A stretch of 64,000 bases of DNA from Taxawa tesnikishii (nom. ined.). Lineage: Eukaryota; Ascomycota; Dothideomycetes; Dothideales. The stretch covers positions 186,001 through 250,000 of the forward strand of contig JAPDRO010000010.1 of the NCBI GenBank assembly GCA_030247885.1. The letters are read 5' to 3'. The notes below the pieces were generated by a model. It did not search any database and was not told the DNA's origin. It saw only the letters and a program-made list of their open reading frames with translations. Positions 22,211 to 34,982 of the stretch are shown piece by piece. A program made the translations under genes and the position numbers. How positions within the stretch are numbered: the first letter of the stretch is position 1; every line of letters begins with the position of its first letter.

Positions 22211-22802
22211 GGTCGCGTGGCGGCGGGTGTCATCTGTTCGTAAGGCACTGGTGTGGCCAGGGGCGCATGATTGCCGGTAGCGGAGGTGTAGGGCGCGGGG
22301 CGGCTACCAAGAGCAGACAAAATCAGGATAGCAGGCAGCACATCAAAAGCGAGTTCGTTTCAGACGAGAGGGCGCTGTTGGGTACCTCTGTTCTCGCCAG
22401 GTTGCGACGTTTGTGACAACTTACAAAGCAAAGACTGCGCCCAGCGTCGGTTGTCTTGGCAGGAGCCGTCGATCATGGGTCCTGCCAAGATCAGAAGAAA
22501 GCCAAGCCGTGGCCTTGCCAGGTTCACTCCATGTCGTTTTTCACTGTTCACTCTTTTTGTCTGAATTAACCGTCTGCTGTATCTTCTCGTTTGAAGCGAT
22601 TTCCAGTGCACTTCACCATGGAATCGGATTTCCTCTCACGACGGGCTTGTGGGAGTCACCGGAGACACTCTGCACGAGTACTGTGGGCGTCTGCGCGTTC
22701 CGGACCCTGAATTCCTGACTCGGCTTACTCAGCGGCCGCCTCCATAGTCTTGCACGGCTATCGCGGTCATGCTAATGCTGATGTGTAACAGCGCGCAGAG
22801 AA
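22211..22802. promoter_or_regulatory. shared 5' region of divergent genes
   Basis: This intergenic stretch separates two divergent starts (22210 minus, 22803 plus). No specific binding motif was recognised. The call rests only on gene arrangement. Confidence 0.35.
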
Positions 22803-24603
<1,801 letters not shown>

Positions 24604-25149
24604 GGGTCTGTAATAGCACTGGCTGATGAATGGTCGCTTCTACCATGCATAACAGCTCTTCAACTCGATACTGGTGCGAGTCAAGCTGCGACGATGCGAC
24701 AGAATGCCACAATTTGACACAAGGCAAGCGGCGGCCAGGCACGGATGCATCGTTGGTGGTGAAGGCGCAGCCGCACTTGCCCTAAGTTTTCCTTCGGTCG
24801 AGATAGCAATTTCCGACACGTGGAATCAAGCGTGGTGTGCTTTGACCGCTAAATGGCAGGTTCAGGAAAACGATCTGCGCGTGGACATAGAACGGAGTGT
24901 GGAAAATAGTGCATCTGCCGCTTCCGGCTATCTCGTATACGTGCAAAACTAGAACCAGTGCAGTCCACGACGCCGAGACTAGATACTGCCGGGAAACTGA
25001 CTGCGCCCTGCGCGAGTTTCATAGCACTAGGTGGACGGACATGGCCGTATGGCTGAAGTGGTACTTGCTCGTATCTGCACCGCGATAGGGGCCTAAGGCC
25101 ATGTCTAGCTCCGCCGGTGATTGTTCAAGTCATGAGAGTAGAGCTGTCG
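24604..25149. repeat. intergenic with dispersed repeat copy g near 24820-24960
   Basis: Within this gap the stretch GACCGCTAAATGGCAGGTTC, followed by AACGATCTGCGCGTGG (about 24840-24885), matches the core of the dispersed repeat (compare 13540 and 34015). The remainder shows no gene. The precise ends of this copy are unclear. Confidence 0.45.
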
Positions 25150-25207
25150 ATGCATCATAACCGCTTTAGGACTCAGCAAGGCCGGTGCGAAGAAGAAGGT
25201 AGGATCG

Positions 25208-25553
25208 ATGGTGGTCTGGCTGAAGAACAAGCTCGACGCCGACTACCTCCTGCGTACCGGAACGGCCTTGTTCGGCGCGACCGGCGCCTTCTGCTCACCG
25301 TTCGTGATTAGGGACAACAGTGGTCCGTGCTATCACTGCAACAGGTATGGACGAGTGCACGAACAAGGAAAGCCCGAAGTGTCCGGCATGCGGGGACGCG
25401 CACACGGTGTTCGACTGGGCGTGCAAGCTGCACCCGCAGCACTACCGACACCTCGGGCAGCTGAAGGCCAGGTCGAAGCAGGGCCCTTGTCCAGCTGCCG
25501 AAAACATGCAAATCGACAGCACGGCGGGCACCCCCAGCATCATTTCATGCTAG
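25208..25553 (+). pseudogene. LINE ORF1, C-terminal part only
   Basis: Only the end of ORF1 remains. It carries a CCHC-type knuckle beginning CYHCNRYG and continuing, after a two-base frame break near 25350, with ECTNKESPKCPACGDAH and FDWAC. The break fits loss of one AC unit from an ACAC run. The N-terminal two thirds of ORF1 are missing, consistent with 5' truncation on insertion. Confidence 0.6.
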
Positions 25554-25554
25554 G

Positions 25555-28500
25555 AGAATTCAAGGTGCTTCATTTGAACATTGGCAAACGAAAGACGGTG
25601 CACTGGAGTCTTTTTGTGACGAGAGCTTAGCGGACTTTGACGTCCTGAGTATGGCGGAGCCATACATATACGAGGATTTGGACACTGGCGAGCCGGCTTT
25701 CCCGATCGAAAGAAACTGGCAGATGTTCATACCCAGTATGCAACAAACGGGAGAGGCGCGGTACGCGTATCGGGCTGCAATGTGGGTGAACAAGAGGCAT
25801 GCTGCACGGCAAGTGGCTCTACCGTCTAGCGACATGGTGGCGGTGACAATCTCTACGAGCCACGGAGTCGCACTTGTCGTCTCTGCTTACGATGTGAAGC
25901 TCGATGCCGGCCAAGTAGCGAGCGAGGAGCAGCTACGCGGCAAGCTACGGATGATCAACGACGCTTACGGTGGCATCAGGGGTAGAGCGCAAGATGGCCA
26001 AGTGGACTTGCTGCTGTGTGCTGACTTCAACCGCCACCACGTGTTGTGGGGCGGTCCGCAGGCACTCAGAGAGCCGGGTCGTATGGACGAAGCCGAGGTT
26101 ATCATTGACTTCATGCAAGAAAACGCGCTGACTTCGTTGCTACCGTCAGGGACGGTGACTTGGGAGCACTACAACGGAACCACTTGTTCGACGGTAGACA
26201 TAGTGTTGGCAACGAGTGGCTTGAGCGAGGCGTGTGAGTGCTGCGGCATCTGCCGGAACGACCACGGCTCCGACCACAAGGCCATTCAAGCCCGTTTCGC
26301 GGTCGACACATCAGTGCACGAGGAGAAACGGCGCAAGCGGATGTACGACAAAGCTGACTGGAAGAAGATAAGCGAGGAAGTATGGAAGAGGGTCGCGTCC
26401 TACTTCGCCCGGCCCAGACTGACCACCATTGACGACTTGGAGACTACAGCGGACACATTGGAGGCGACTATCAACGAAATCCTTGAAGAGCACGTCGCAA
26501 GAGCTAGACCATCGCCGTATGCTAAGCGATGGTGGACGGACGCGCTGAGGGCGCTGCGAGATTCGTTGAGCGCAGCAAGAAATCACCTCACCACCATCAG
26601 ACGCAGAGGTGAGGACATCGCGGAAGCTGCCGCCAGAGTCAGGCTCATCCGACGTGTGTACATGGACGAGATCGAGCGACGCAAGAAGGAGCACTGGACC
26701 ACATTTCTGGATGGTCGTGACGACATGTGGAAGGCTTACACCTTCACGAAGGCTACCAAGACCAGCAACGGCATTCCCGTGCTGAAGGTCAATGGTGACG
26801 AGGTGACGGGAGACCGAGAAAAGGCTGAGCTCCTCCTCGATTCATTCTTCCCTGTCCCTCCACAACCTGGAGACCGAGACAGGACATCGGTGACACCAAG
26901 GTTGGTGACGAGGAATTGCAGTAGACTGCACGAGCACGCGGGGAAAACGGTTCCCCTCAGGATTCAGCTCCCGAATTTGACGGCTGAAGAAGTCGAAGCC
27001 GCAATGATGCGGTCGAAGCCCGACAAGGCGCCCGGTATGGACGAGATCACGTTTCGTGTCTGGAAGGAACTGTGGCCGGTGCTGGGCGGTGTGATCGTGA
27101 AGCTGTACCAGGCCTCACTCGACCTGAAGTACGTTCCGCAGCGATGGCGCACGGCCAAAATCGTCGTCTTGCGCAAGCCGAACAAGCCGGACTATTCGAG
27201 GCCGAAGGCGTACAGACCCATATCGTTATTGCAGACGATCAGTAAGGGGTTGGAAGCGGTCGTCGCAAGAAGGTTATCCTATCTGGCCGAGACGCACAGA
27301 CTGCTGCCGGAGAACCACTTTGGCGGGCGCCCGAACAGGTCGGCAGAGCAGGCTCTCAACCTACTTGTCGAGAAGATACATGAAGCGTGGCGAAGGTATA
27401 GGGTCCTGTCGCTCGTGTCATTTGACGTGCAGGGTGCATTCAACGGAGTACACACTTCGGTGCTCGCCGGCCGACTTCGTGAACGGAGGATACCACCTGA
27501 ACTGGTGGCGTGGATCGAGAGCTTCTGCAGCGGTCGGAAGGCTTCCGTGGTGGTGGGCGACTACGAATCTCCGGCGCGAGCTATCGAGCACACAGGCATT
27601 CCTCAAGGGTCACCACTTTCTCCGATACTGTATGTCTTCTACAATGCGAACCTCGTGCAGGGCCCCATCAACACGAGAGAAGGGTCCATCGGTTTCATCG
27701 ACGACTACAACGCATGGGTGACGGGGCCGAGCGCGGCAGAAAACACGCGCAAGCTACAGATGCAGCTGCTGCCGAGAGTCGAAAAGTGGGCACGAGAGAG
27801 TGGCGCCGTGTTTGAGGCGGACAAGACCGCCTTCATCCATTTTGTTCGGCCGCTACAGCCAGCGCAAGGGCCATCGAACCACTTGGTCTTCGGCGGCAAG
27901 ACCATATCACCAAAGGGGAGCGTGAAGATCCTAGGGGTTACTCTCGATTCGGGACTCTCCATGGACGAGCACGTCTCGAAGGTCGTGGCGAGAGCAATCG
28001 GAAAGTGCATGGCGCTGCGAAGGATTCGAGGTGTCCGGCCGGCACAAATGCGTCAACTATACACGGCGGCCGTGGTGCCCACGACGGACTACGCGGCATC
28101 GATGTGGTATGCGCCGTCACGTATCGGAGTCAAAAGGCACGTGGTCGCACTCGAGCGGGTCCAACGTCTCGCTTCCAGGTTGATCCTGCGGGCGTATAAG
28201 TCGGTGGCGATGCTTGTTCTTCAAAGCGAAGCGAGGTTGCAGTCGGTAGATGACAGGCTGCACGAGCGAGTCTCGAACAATCTGACCAAGCTCTGCGCCC
28301 TCCCTTCAGACCACCCGCTGCAGCGATGCATCTTGTGGTTTCCGCGACAAGGCCCGGCCTTTCCCAGCCCGTTGAGGACAGTGTATGAGATCTATGAGGA
28401 ACAGCTGGAGCCGGAGACAGGCTTGCGGATCAGCGAACGACCTTCATGGGTGATGCCGCCATGGCAGACTCTCCAGGAATCGGTGATATACTTGGATCCG

Positions 28501-29520
28501 GGTGAGGCAGTGCAGCTCTGTCGCTCTCTTCGATTCCGGGGTGCCTATCTGTACTATGCAGCTGCGGAAACGCAAAACGAATCGACCGGTGCAGCAGCCA
28601 TCATCAAGTACAGGATGACAACTGGCACTGTCAAGCAACAAGCGATTGCGGAGGCCTCGACGTGCTCGCTTATCAGCGCAGAGCTTACGGGAATTCTGTA
28701 CGCTCTCGAGCACGCAAGGGACATCTTGCGCAAAACAGCACACGTGTACGTAGCAACGACAAGTCGAGAGGCTTTGACCGCCATTCAGAAGGGTCACAAG
28801 GTGAAGAGCGGTCGAGAAGTCTGTCGCAAGATTGCGGACGCTTTCCTCGAGATGGAAAGTGTCGGCCACCGGGTCACTGTTTTCCTCGCTCCTGGCGACA
28901 AAGGCATCCGCGGCGTTGCAGAAGCAAAACAGGCTGCAAAGGCGGCCGTCGACAACGGCAGCGCACTCACAGCCGCCCCGTCCGAGAGGGTGCGCGAGCT
29001 GTCGGGAGTGCTACGCTTGGTCAAGGCAGAGCGGGTCAAGCGCCTGCATACGAACGAGGACGATGTCCGCGCGAAGTACTACACGTGGAAGATGGACAAG
29101 GCGTGGTCGGGCAAGCATACCCTCCGCCTCTACGGGGCGCTTACCTCTGACGAGGCGTCCATCTTGGTGCAGGCTCGGACGGAGCACTGCGGGCTGAACG
29201 CCTGTCTGTTCAGGAAGAAGCTCGCAGATAGTCCGGCGTGCGAGTGCGGACGCGGTGACGAGACAGTGCTACATGTGCTGCTGCACTGCGATCGGTATGC
29301 TGAGGCTCGCAATGTGTTGCGGGAAGCAGCAGGCGACAGGTGGGGAGACGCTTCATACTTACTGGGAGGATGGAGCGGTCGTAAGGATGCTAGGACGGGC
29401 AAACTGTTGGATGGCCCACGCGAAAGTTGGAAGCCGGATCTGAGGGTTGTCAGAGCTTCCATCCGTTTTCTTTATCAGACTGGTAGACTGTCTCATTCTT
29501 CGGACATGAGGGTCAGTTGA
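25555..29520 (+). CDS. LINE ORF2: endonuclease, reverse transcriptase, RNase H-like
   Basis: The frame is open for 1289 codons from about 25651. The first endonuclease strand (FKVLHLNIGKRK) lies just upstream and is split off by a single-base break in the T5 run 25611-25615. The endonuclease motifs are DLLLCADFNRHH, then DHGSDHKAI. The reverse transcriptase has IPQGSPLSPILYVFYNA and GFIDDYNAW, with the catalytic DD. A C-terminal RNase H-like part is recognisable (ISAELTGILYALEHA), but the first acidic residue normally seen in a TDGS-type motif is not there (the region reads RFRGAYLYYAA). A terminal zinc-binding motif follows (CECGRGDETVLHVLLHC). Apart from the N-terminal break it appears complete. 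Confidence 0.82.
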   Translation, partial: RIQGASFEHWQTKDGALESFCDESLADFDVLSMAEPYIYEDLDTGEPAFPIERNWQMFIPSMQQTGEARYAYRAAMWVNKRHAARQVALPSSDMVAVTISTSHGVALVVSAYDVKLDAGQVASEEQLRGKLRMINDAYGGIRGRAQDGQVDLLLCADFNRHHVLWGGPQALREPGRMDEAEVIIDFMQENALTSLLPSGTVTWEHYNGTTCSTVDIVLATSGLSEACECCGICRNDHGSDHKAIQARFAVDTSVHEEKRRKRMYDKADWKKISEEVWKRVASYFARPRLTTIDDLETTADTLEATINEILEEHVARARPSPYAKRWWTDALRALRDSLSAARNHLTTIRRRGEDIAEAAARVRLIRRVYMDEIERRKKEHWTTFLDGRDDMWKAYTFTKATKTSNGIPVLKVNGDEVTGDREKAELLLDSFFPVPPQPGDRDRTSVTPRLVTRNCSRLHEHAGKTVPLRIQLPNLTAEEVEAAMMRSKPDKAPGMDEITFRVWKELWPVLGGVIVKLYQASLDLKYVPQRWRTAKIVVLRKPNKPDYSRPKAYRPISLLQTISKGLEAVVARRLSYLAETHRLLPENHFGGRPNRSAEQALNLLVEKIHEAWRRYRVLSLVSFDVQGAFNGVHTSVLAGRLRERRIPPELVAWIESFCSGRKASVVVGDYESPARAIEHTGIPQGSPLSPILYVFYNANLVQGPINTREGSIGFIDDYNAWVTGPSAAENTRKLQMQLLPRVEKWARESGAVFEADKTAFIHFVRPLQPAQGPSNHLVFGGKTISPKGSVKILGVTLDSGLSMDEHVSKVVARAIGKCMALRRIRGVRPAQMRQLYTAAVVPTTDYAASMWYAPSRIGVKRHVVALERVQRLASRLILRAYKSVAMLVLQSEARLQSVDDRLHERVSNNLTKLCALPSDHPLQRCILWFPRQGPAFPSPLRTVYEIYEEQLEPETGLRISERPSWVMPPWQTLQESVIYLDPGEAVQLCRSLRFRGAYLYYAAAETQNESTGAAAIIKYRMTTGTVKQQAIAEASTCSLISAELTGILYALEHARDILRKTAHVYVATTSREALTAIQKGHKVKSGREVCRKIADAFLEMESVGHRVTVFLAPGDKGIRGVAEAKQAAKAAVDNGSALTAAPSERVRELSGVLRLVKAERVKRLHTNEDDVRAKYYTWKMDKAWSGKHTLRLYGALTSDEASILVQARTEHCGLNACLFRKKLADSPACECGRGDETVLHVLLHCDRYAEARNVLREAAGDRWGDASYLLGGWSGRKDARTGKLLDGPRESWKPDLRVVRASIRFLYQTGRLSHSSDMRVS

Positions 29521-29650
29521 GGTGTTGGCTAATCTCTCGGTTCCTGAGTGCAAGGCGGCGTTCATTGTAGTGTTAGGCAACGTTTAGGGACGGCTCATAC
29601 GGTCTCCGTGCATAGCCTGAATGAAACAAACAAACAAACAAACAAACTAA

Positions 29651-31404
29651 CCACACGGATTCCATCGCTATTTACGTGTCGCAACAATAATACAGTCAGA
29701 ATCTGAGTCGCTATATATGTTTTCAGGCACTTCATTACCGTCGTCCTCGAGTACTTCTTCAATTGCACGCTTGCGTAGTCGTCCACGCGCCTTTTATCTC
29801 GATGACTCCGCTTCGGCTGCCTTCGCTATCTCGAGCACTTCTTCCGTACTAAACACGAACCTCCCTTTTAAGAAGCTTCTCCTGTTCTTCTACCTGCTTG
29901 CGCAAAGTAACGAGCTCGCTATGCGTCGCTTCAAAAGCGCGAGTCATACGCTCCGCATACCGCTTCGCCGGGGATGGAGCCTCTCGGATCGCCTGAAGCG
30001 TGGAGTTGAACAGCGCGTTTGCTTTGCGTAGCTCGGTGCCATCTGGTGGTGAGCTGTGGAGCAGCGATAAGTCCAGATCGGGTTGTTGTGGCGGTGTATG
30101 AGGCCGTGAATCCGCCGTAGTCGGCTCCGTAGGTAGCTTGTCAAGCACCGTTATAGGGCTCAGAGGCATAAGTCCGGCCCCTCTCCATCCACCAAGGATG
30201 TTGCGAGTAGTAAGGGCTCTAGTTCTTGCGCCGATATACATCTCCGTCCACTCCACGCGCGATATGCGGCCAGAGTCGACTCGTAAAGCGGTGTCGGTCT
30301 CCGAAGCTAGCGCGCGCTTTAGCGGTGCAAACACGCCAACATCGAGCGGCTGGAGTATATGCGAGCAATGAGGTGGTAGGATAAGCAAGTCAATCGCATT
30401 CCCCATGCAGAAAGCGATCACATTCGCAGTAATATGGCTGCTATGGCCGTCCATGATCAGTAGTCGCCGTGCCGTAAGGTCTTCCGGCCGCGTCAAAGGC
30501 TCAAAAACAGTAGTTAGCCACTCGTAACCGTGGCTATCGGACGTCCAGCCGCTGCTGCTAGTCGAGAACCTCCAGTCTGGAGGCGTGTGCGCGGGTACCC
30601 ACGCTGTGTTAGTGTGTTTGGCCTTGAAGATGATCAAGGGAGGCACAGCTTCCCCAGTAGCGCTCACACACTCAATCGCCGTTATCCACTCCCCTCGGCT
30701 TCCGACCTGCTTCTAGCTAGATGCCTCGCGTATGTTGACCAAAGCTCTTGACGACTGACTTGCTCCGACTGCAAAACCGGACTCGTCCATGTTGTATACG
30801 CGCTCCGGAGGATAGTTGTGTTCCACAAACAGCTCCGTCACCGCGTCAAACCACCTCTTTACACTCTCATGACTTGTCGCGTTGAAGCGCGCACTCTCGA
30901 TCTGACGAGTCCATATGCCGGCGATCTCAGGATGGCGAGTCTTGAAGCGGTCGAGCCACTTCTCACCAATCGGTCGGGGAGGAGGTCGCGAAGTCTTCGA
31001 CAACTGCACGCGTCCGCGACGGATTTCTTCGGCCATTTGCAGCACTAACGCAGGCGAAGCAGGAAAGCCGGTACGTATAAGACGTGTGATCCATCGGACT
31101 AATGTCTTCTCTTCCGCGTTTGAGAGGATCTGCTCTGTTTCATGCGCTACAGAGCGCGAAGTGTGTCCAGCCATGCGATTCCAAAGCGTAGTACTTGGGA
31201 TGTTGAACGCTTTACTAGCCTTGCGAACTGACGTATATTCCTTTCTTTTCAGGGCAGAGATGGCATTCTGGACATCAGCTTCAGTATAAACAGGTTTGTT
31301 AGGTGTAGAAGTACTCATAGTACGCGGTAACCCCGTTACAAGGTGGAAAGGTCGCGTTCGAGTGTTCCATTACCCCACCTGTTCCACTACCCCGCGGTTT
31401 ACGT
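29651..31404 (-). mobile_element. pogo-like DNA transposon, family 3, copy A, missing one end
   Basis: The right terminal repeat is at about 31360-31404 (tip ACGTAAACCGCGGGG read inward), with TTCCATTACCCCACCTG / TTCCACTACCCCGC repeated at a 17-bp period and a TA at 31405-31406. The left end is not present: sequence similar to the sister copy at 40029-41873 stops where the LINE tail begins at about 29650. No matching left end lies upstream of the LINE, so this end was lost rather than just separated. Confidence 0.78.
29660..31318 (-). pseudogene. pogo-like transposase, family 3 copy A, one nonsense codon and C-terminal break
   Basis: The start is MSTSTPNKPVYTEADVQN (31318). A helix-turn-helix, the CENP-B-type part (RPIGEKWLDRFKTRHPEI), YNMDESGFAVG, LLIMDGHSSH and ILQPLDVGVFAPLK are all readable. 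One TAG at 30713-30715 interrupts the frame at a Trp codon: the sister copy has TGG there, in REASSWKQIG. The C-terminus has an AT-hook-like stretch (RGRLRKR) but is reached only after a further frame change. Otherwise the frame is continuous, so this is a recently dead copy. Confidence 0.75.
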
Positions 31405-31411
31405 TAACGTA

Positions 31412-31577
31412 ACGTAAACCGCGGGGAAGTTGGTCAGGCTGGGAAGTTGGTCAGTTAACTGATCTACGCAGTTCTAAGCGCAATAAGGCTTATTTGCTAG
31501 CCATTTGAGCCTGAACTAAGCCCTGTTAAGGCTACTAACTAACTACCCCGCCTGACCAACTTCCCCGCAGTTTACGT
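31412..31577. mobile_element. 166-bp MITE related to family 3
   Basis: A non-coding element flanked by TA (31410-31411 and 31578-31579). Its terminal inverted repeats share their first 16 bases (ACGTAAACCGCGGGGA, one mismatch on the other end) with family 3. Inside the left repeat, GGGAAGTTGGTCAG occurs twice with a 17-bp period. It lies 5 bp from the end of copy A. Confidence 0.85.
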
Positions 31578-31708
31578 TACTTATAATATTAAAGACTTAG
31601 GAGCTTACTCTTCTTTTTATAGTTCTTCTACGTCTTAAGTAGTTCTTTAAGGCCTACTGTCTTATAATAAAGAAGTAAGTTTTATATTAAGATATAATAA
31701 AGTAAGTA
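31578..31708. repeat. AT-rich strip
   Basis: A short AT-rich stretch between the MITE and family 1 copy 3, with no open frame. It is probably a remnant of degraded repeat. Confidence 0.45.
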
Positions 31709-33555
31709 ACGTAGTTCACCACCGAGCGGCCAACCACCACCGAGTGGCCCACCCCACTAAAGTTGCGTCTATTACATGTCTATTACCTCCGCACCACTAC
31801 ACTCTGCTGCAATCTGCCAGGCACTACAGTACTATTCAGAAGCGTCGCTATCGCCTGGATCTACTATTTCTGCAGTGCAGGTGCGCTTGTTGTGGCCAGT
31901 CTTGCCGCAACGCCCGCAGTGCCTCTGCGCGCGCGCCCTCTTTGCAGGCTGTTCAGCTGCCTCCTCACCACCACCCTCCTTCTCAGCAATCAGATCCAAT
32001 ACGTCGCCTACTGCAAGGCTCTCCTCTGTGCGAACATACTTCCTCTTGCGTTTGCGCTGCTCTGTTGCTGCCTCTATTGCCTTGCGAAGACCTGCGATTT
32101 CCCTGGTCTGCAACACTGAATTATGACCTATGATAGCTATGCCTTTGGCAAGCGAATTGACAGCCTGCAGAAGAGGTGAAACAGGCGATTCTCTGTGCTG
32201 TTGTATGCGCTCGCGGACTAGTGTTGATTGGGCCTCTATCTCCTGCAGGTTGCCTGGTGTTTTGGATTCCCATAGGGTGGCCTCTACCGGTGGAGGTGTT
32301 GGCGTGCGAAGCACCACATCAAGCTTCGATAGCACTCGCTCTGGGTCGTGGGGGACCAACCCAGCGCCTCTGAAGCTTGCCTGGATATTCTCCTTTGTGA
32401 TTGCCTTGTCGAAAGCGATATGAAAGGCTGGCAAGAAGCTCTCTTTCTTGACTTGCGTGACTGAGTACCGTGACCAGCTGTCAATCTCCGTGTAGTACGC
32501 CCGCTTCAGGGGGCAAAACAGCCCACGTCAAGCGGCTGCAACAGGTGCGATGAGTGTGGAGGCATGCAGAGAACAACAATCTTCTGTTCCTCACAGTACT
32601 TGTGGAAACTGTGACTATTGTGGCTCTCATGGCCGTCCACAATCAGTAGACGATACATTCCTATAGTACGCCCCTTTGTATGCGCGTCAAAGTGCTTTAA
32701 CCACCTGATAGCAAGCTCATTTGACGTCCAGCCGTTAGGGCTAGTCTCGATAACCCAATCACGAGGCAGGCCTGGGTACCAGCTTGATATGAGGACCTTG
32801 CCGCCGAAGATGATAAAGGGTGGGATAGCCCACCCACTAGCGCAGATGCCCTGGATGATTGTAACCCACTCCCGGTTGCCCGGCTGTATCTTCTTTGGAT
32901 TGTTCCGCTTCTCAGTGCCTGTGAAGACCATATGAGCGTTTATCACGCCCATCATGAAGCCTGTCTCATCAAAGTTGTGTGTGTCTTCATCCAGGATGCC
33001 GTACTTCGCCTTTGTGTCCTCTACAAGCTTGAACCAGGGCGCTATAACGCGTGCATCTTCGTTCAAGGCTCGCTGACGATCGTATGGACGGCTGCGTCGA
33101 AGCTTGATATCGTCGATACGCGTCTTGAACCTGTCTACCCAGTTCTTGCCAACGGGCCCTTTCCCACGCGCGGCGCGTAGATCATTGGCCATTTCTCCGA
33201 CCATAGTCCTTGTAGCGCCTATCCCTCGCGCATCTAGCTCAAGTATGCGTCGCACAACTGCGTCCTCTTCTAGGCTACTAAGGTTCCTGCAGTTGGGCTG
33301 AGTATCGCGTCGTGAGAGGGTTCCGTCGCGTCGTCGTCTTAGCGTCGTTCGGGGACGTCAAACGCTCTGCTTGCGTGTCTCGTAGTATCTGGTGTCTTGG
33401 CTTGGGTAGCCTGGATAGCAAGGGACAGTGTGCCTTCGTTGTAGGTCTTCTGCGCGTTACGTGGTGGTGGCATTGTAGGCAATAGACATGTAATAGGCAA
33501 AGGTTGGTGAGGCGGGCCACTCGGTGGTGGTTGGCCGCTCGGTGGTGAACTACGT
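31709..33555 (-). mobile_element. pogo/Fot1-like DNA transposon, family 1, copy 3
   Basis: The third 1847-bp copy, minus strand, with TA at 31707-31708 and 33556-33557 and the same terminal repeats as the copies at 6745 and 9943. It is nearly identical to copy 1, including both single-base frame differences. Confidence 0.92.
31832..33473 (-). pseudogene. pogo-like transposase, family 1 copy 3, two frameshifts
   Basis: Domain order and motifs are those of copy 1: helix-turn-helix, NFDETGF, LLIVDGHESH, LLQPLDVGCF and a C-terminal CCHC knuckle (CGRCGKTGHNKRTC). Breaks are at the four-G run 33351-33354 (five in copy 2) and at the shared run next to 32512. The five-G run at 32350-32354 is kept, so the C-terminal 200 codons are in one frame. 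Confidence 0.85.
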
Positions 33556-33739
33556 TATTCCTAAATTACTATATAAATTTATACTACTAGAACTATTCTA
33601 TACTCAATCTGCTAGTGGATTACTAGTGTTATAGGTACAGGACATAGGGTAGTGTATTAGAGGGTAAGCTTCTAAATTCGGAGGATTCGGGGAATTACGC
33701 AGACTTTTGCCGAGGTACTATATCATCGTTCATACTCGC

Positions 33740-34200
33740 TTTACGTGTCACGAACGAAAAACCGGGCAGTGCGGTAATGATAGACAAACGCCGAGATCCA
33801 CAGACTAGAAATCTATCATTACGTTTAGCTTCGTACGGAGAAGCTAGCCCAAGGCAACAACTCTATCGCGGATCATGCAGCAGCTATGGTGACCCTTCCT
33901 GTACACCTTTGTCGTAGGCTATTTTGAGCTGGCGCTTAGGGTACAAAACACCTCGTTTAGTAAGGGATTTGCCGCCAAGAAGCGGGTTTTGGGAAACGAT
34001 CTGCGCGTGGAGGCAGGTGGGCGCGGGGAGTACTACGGCCACCGTCCATCTGCAATGGGTCAGGACGTCATAGTCGCATTGTGGGCTCCAGGACGGGACG
34101 ATTTGACATTGGACAGAGGGAGTGATTTTTCCCGGCCCCGCTTCCCACTTCCCGTTTCCTGCATCAGTCACATACATACTCCTAACTACAACATCCTGAC
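33740..34200 (+). repeat. dispersed repeat, copy c
   Basis: About 460 bp align with copy b (20450) from CGAAAAAC and ATGATAGACAAACGCCGAG through TAGCTTCGTACGGAGAAGC, GATCATGCAGCAGC, CTATTTTGAGCTGGCGCTT and the core TTTGGGAAACGATCTGCGCG. The 3' block CCGCTTCCCACTTCCCG is also present. It is the best preserved copy of the middle part. No frame is shared with other copies. Confidence 0.6.
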
Positions 34201-34982
34201 AGTTGCATGAGATTCCTTGCTATCCAATGCATCTACAGTATCAACTCTATGAGCTCAGCCCAGGCCGCCACATAGTCTTGGGACGGTCTTTTCCGCCTTC
34301 GCATCCTTGACCTTCCATCAGCTCCAAGATCAAAGAAGGAGTCCTGGCCGCCCAAGCGACTTCTGCAGAAGTTTCATCGGCCTCGGCTGAGAATGCCGTG
34401 CACTCGGGCAACCAATCCTCGACGCATGATTCCCCTCCCCGTCACATGCATCGAGACCTGATCTGGGCATTGCTAGTGCTCAAGCTTGACTTGAATCTGT
34501 GTTGTGCTACGAGCTTACTACAAGAGTTTGAGTAAAGTCATACTCGTGACCATCGACAAATGTGCAGCAATCTGTACTTTTGGCAACTGCTTTGAAGGTG
34601 GTATCACGACGCCACACCAAGCGGGGTTCGAACCTACAAGATGCTATCGCTACCGCTGTTTGATCTATTCCTGGTCACGGTCAGCTATCCAAACCTCCCT
34701 GCCTACCTCCACAGACACGTCCTGTGCACCGAGAGCCACGACTAGGGCTAGTCGGCCGTCTGCAGGTTAGTCGAGGTTAACTTCCGTTCAGCTCCGGTCC
34801 CGGACCCCTGGCGATACGATGCTTCAGTCATGTGCGAACTGCAACTCTCGCGGCCCAGGTATTTCACGTGCATTGGGTTTGCGCCCGAGGTTTACAAATA
34901 AATAGGGCTGCCTGATCCGGTGACTTCTACTGCCAATCTTTTGTCCCTACAGTTTCGAAGCCATTTCCCCTTCGGAACCAAG
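34201..34982. other. intergenic; 5' region of the monooxygenase gene
   Basis: No gene recognised. The last 100 bp before 34983 are pyrimidine-rich on the plus strand (CTACTGCCAATCTTTTG and onward), as often seen just upstream of fungal starts. A tRNA-like GGTTCGAACC near 34625 does not fold into a tRNA. Confidence 0.4.

Larger units (their letters stand above)
25150..29650 (+). mobile_element. Tad-like LINE, 5'-truncated
   Basis: The element holds the end of ORF1 with zinc-knuckle residues, then ORF2 with endonuclease, reverse transcriptase and an RNase H-like part, then a (CAAA)n tail at about 29624-29650. This layout fits the Tad1/I group of fungal LINEs. The 5' end is inferred from where coding similarity begins. 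I found no clear target-site duplication. Its 3' tail abuts the shortened pogo-like element at 29651-31404. Confidence 0.8.

Noticed and set aside
25150-31404. LINE inserted inside element A, splitting it
   Set aside because: No left part of element A is found upstream of the LINE, so a simple nested insertion is not supported.
34600-34680. A GGTTCGAACC box resembling the T-loop of a tRNA
   Set aside because: Neither strand gives a matching acceptor stem, anticodon arm or properly paired T stem around it.
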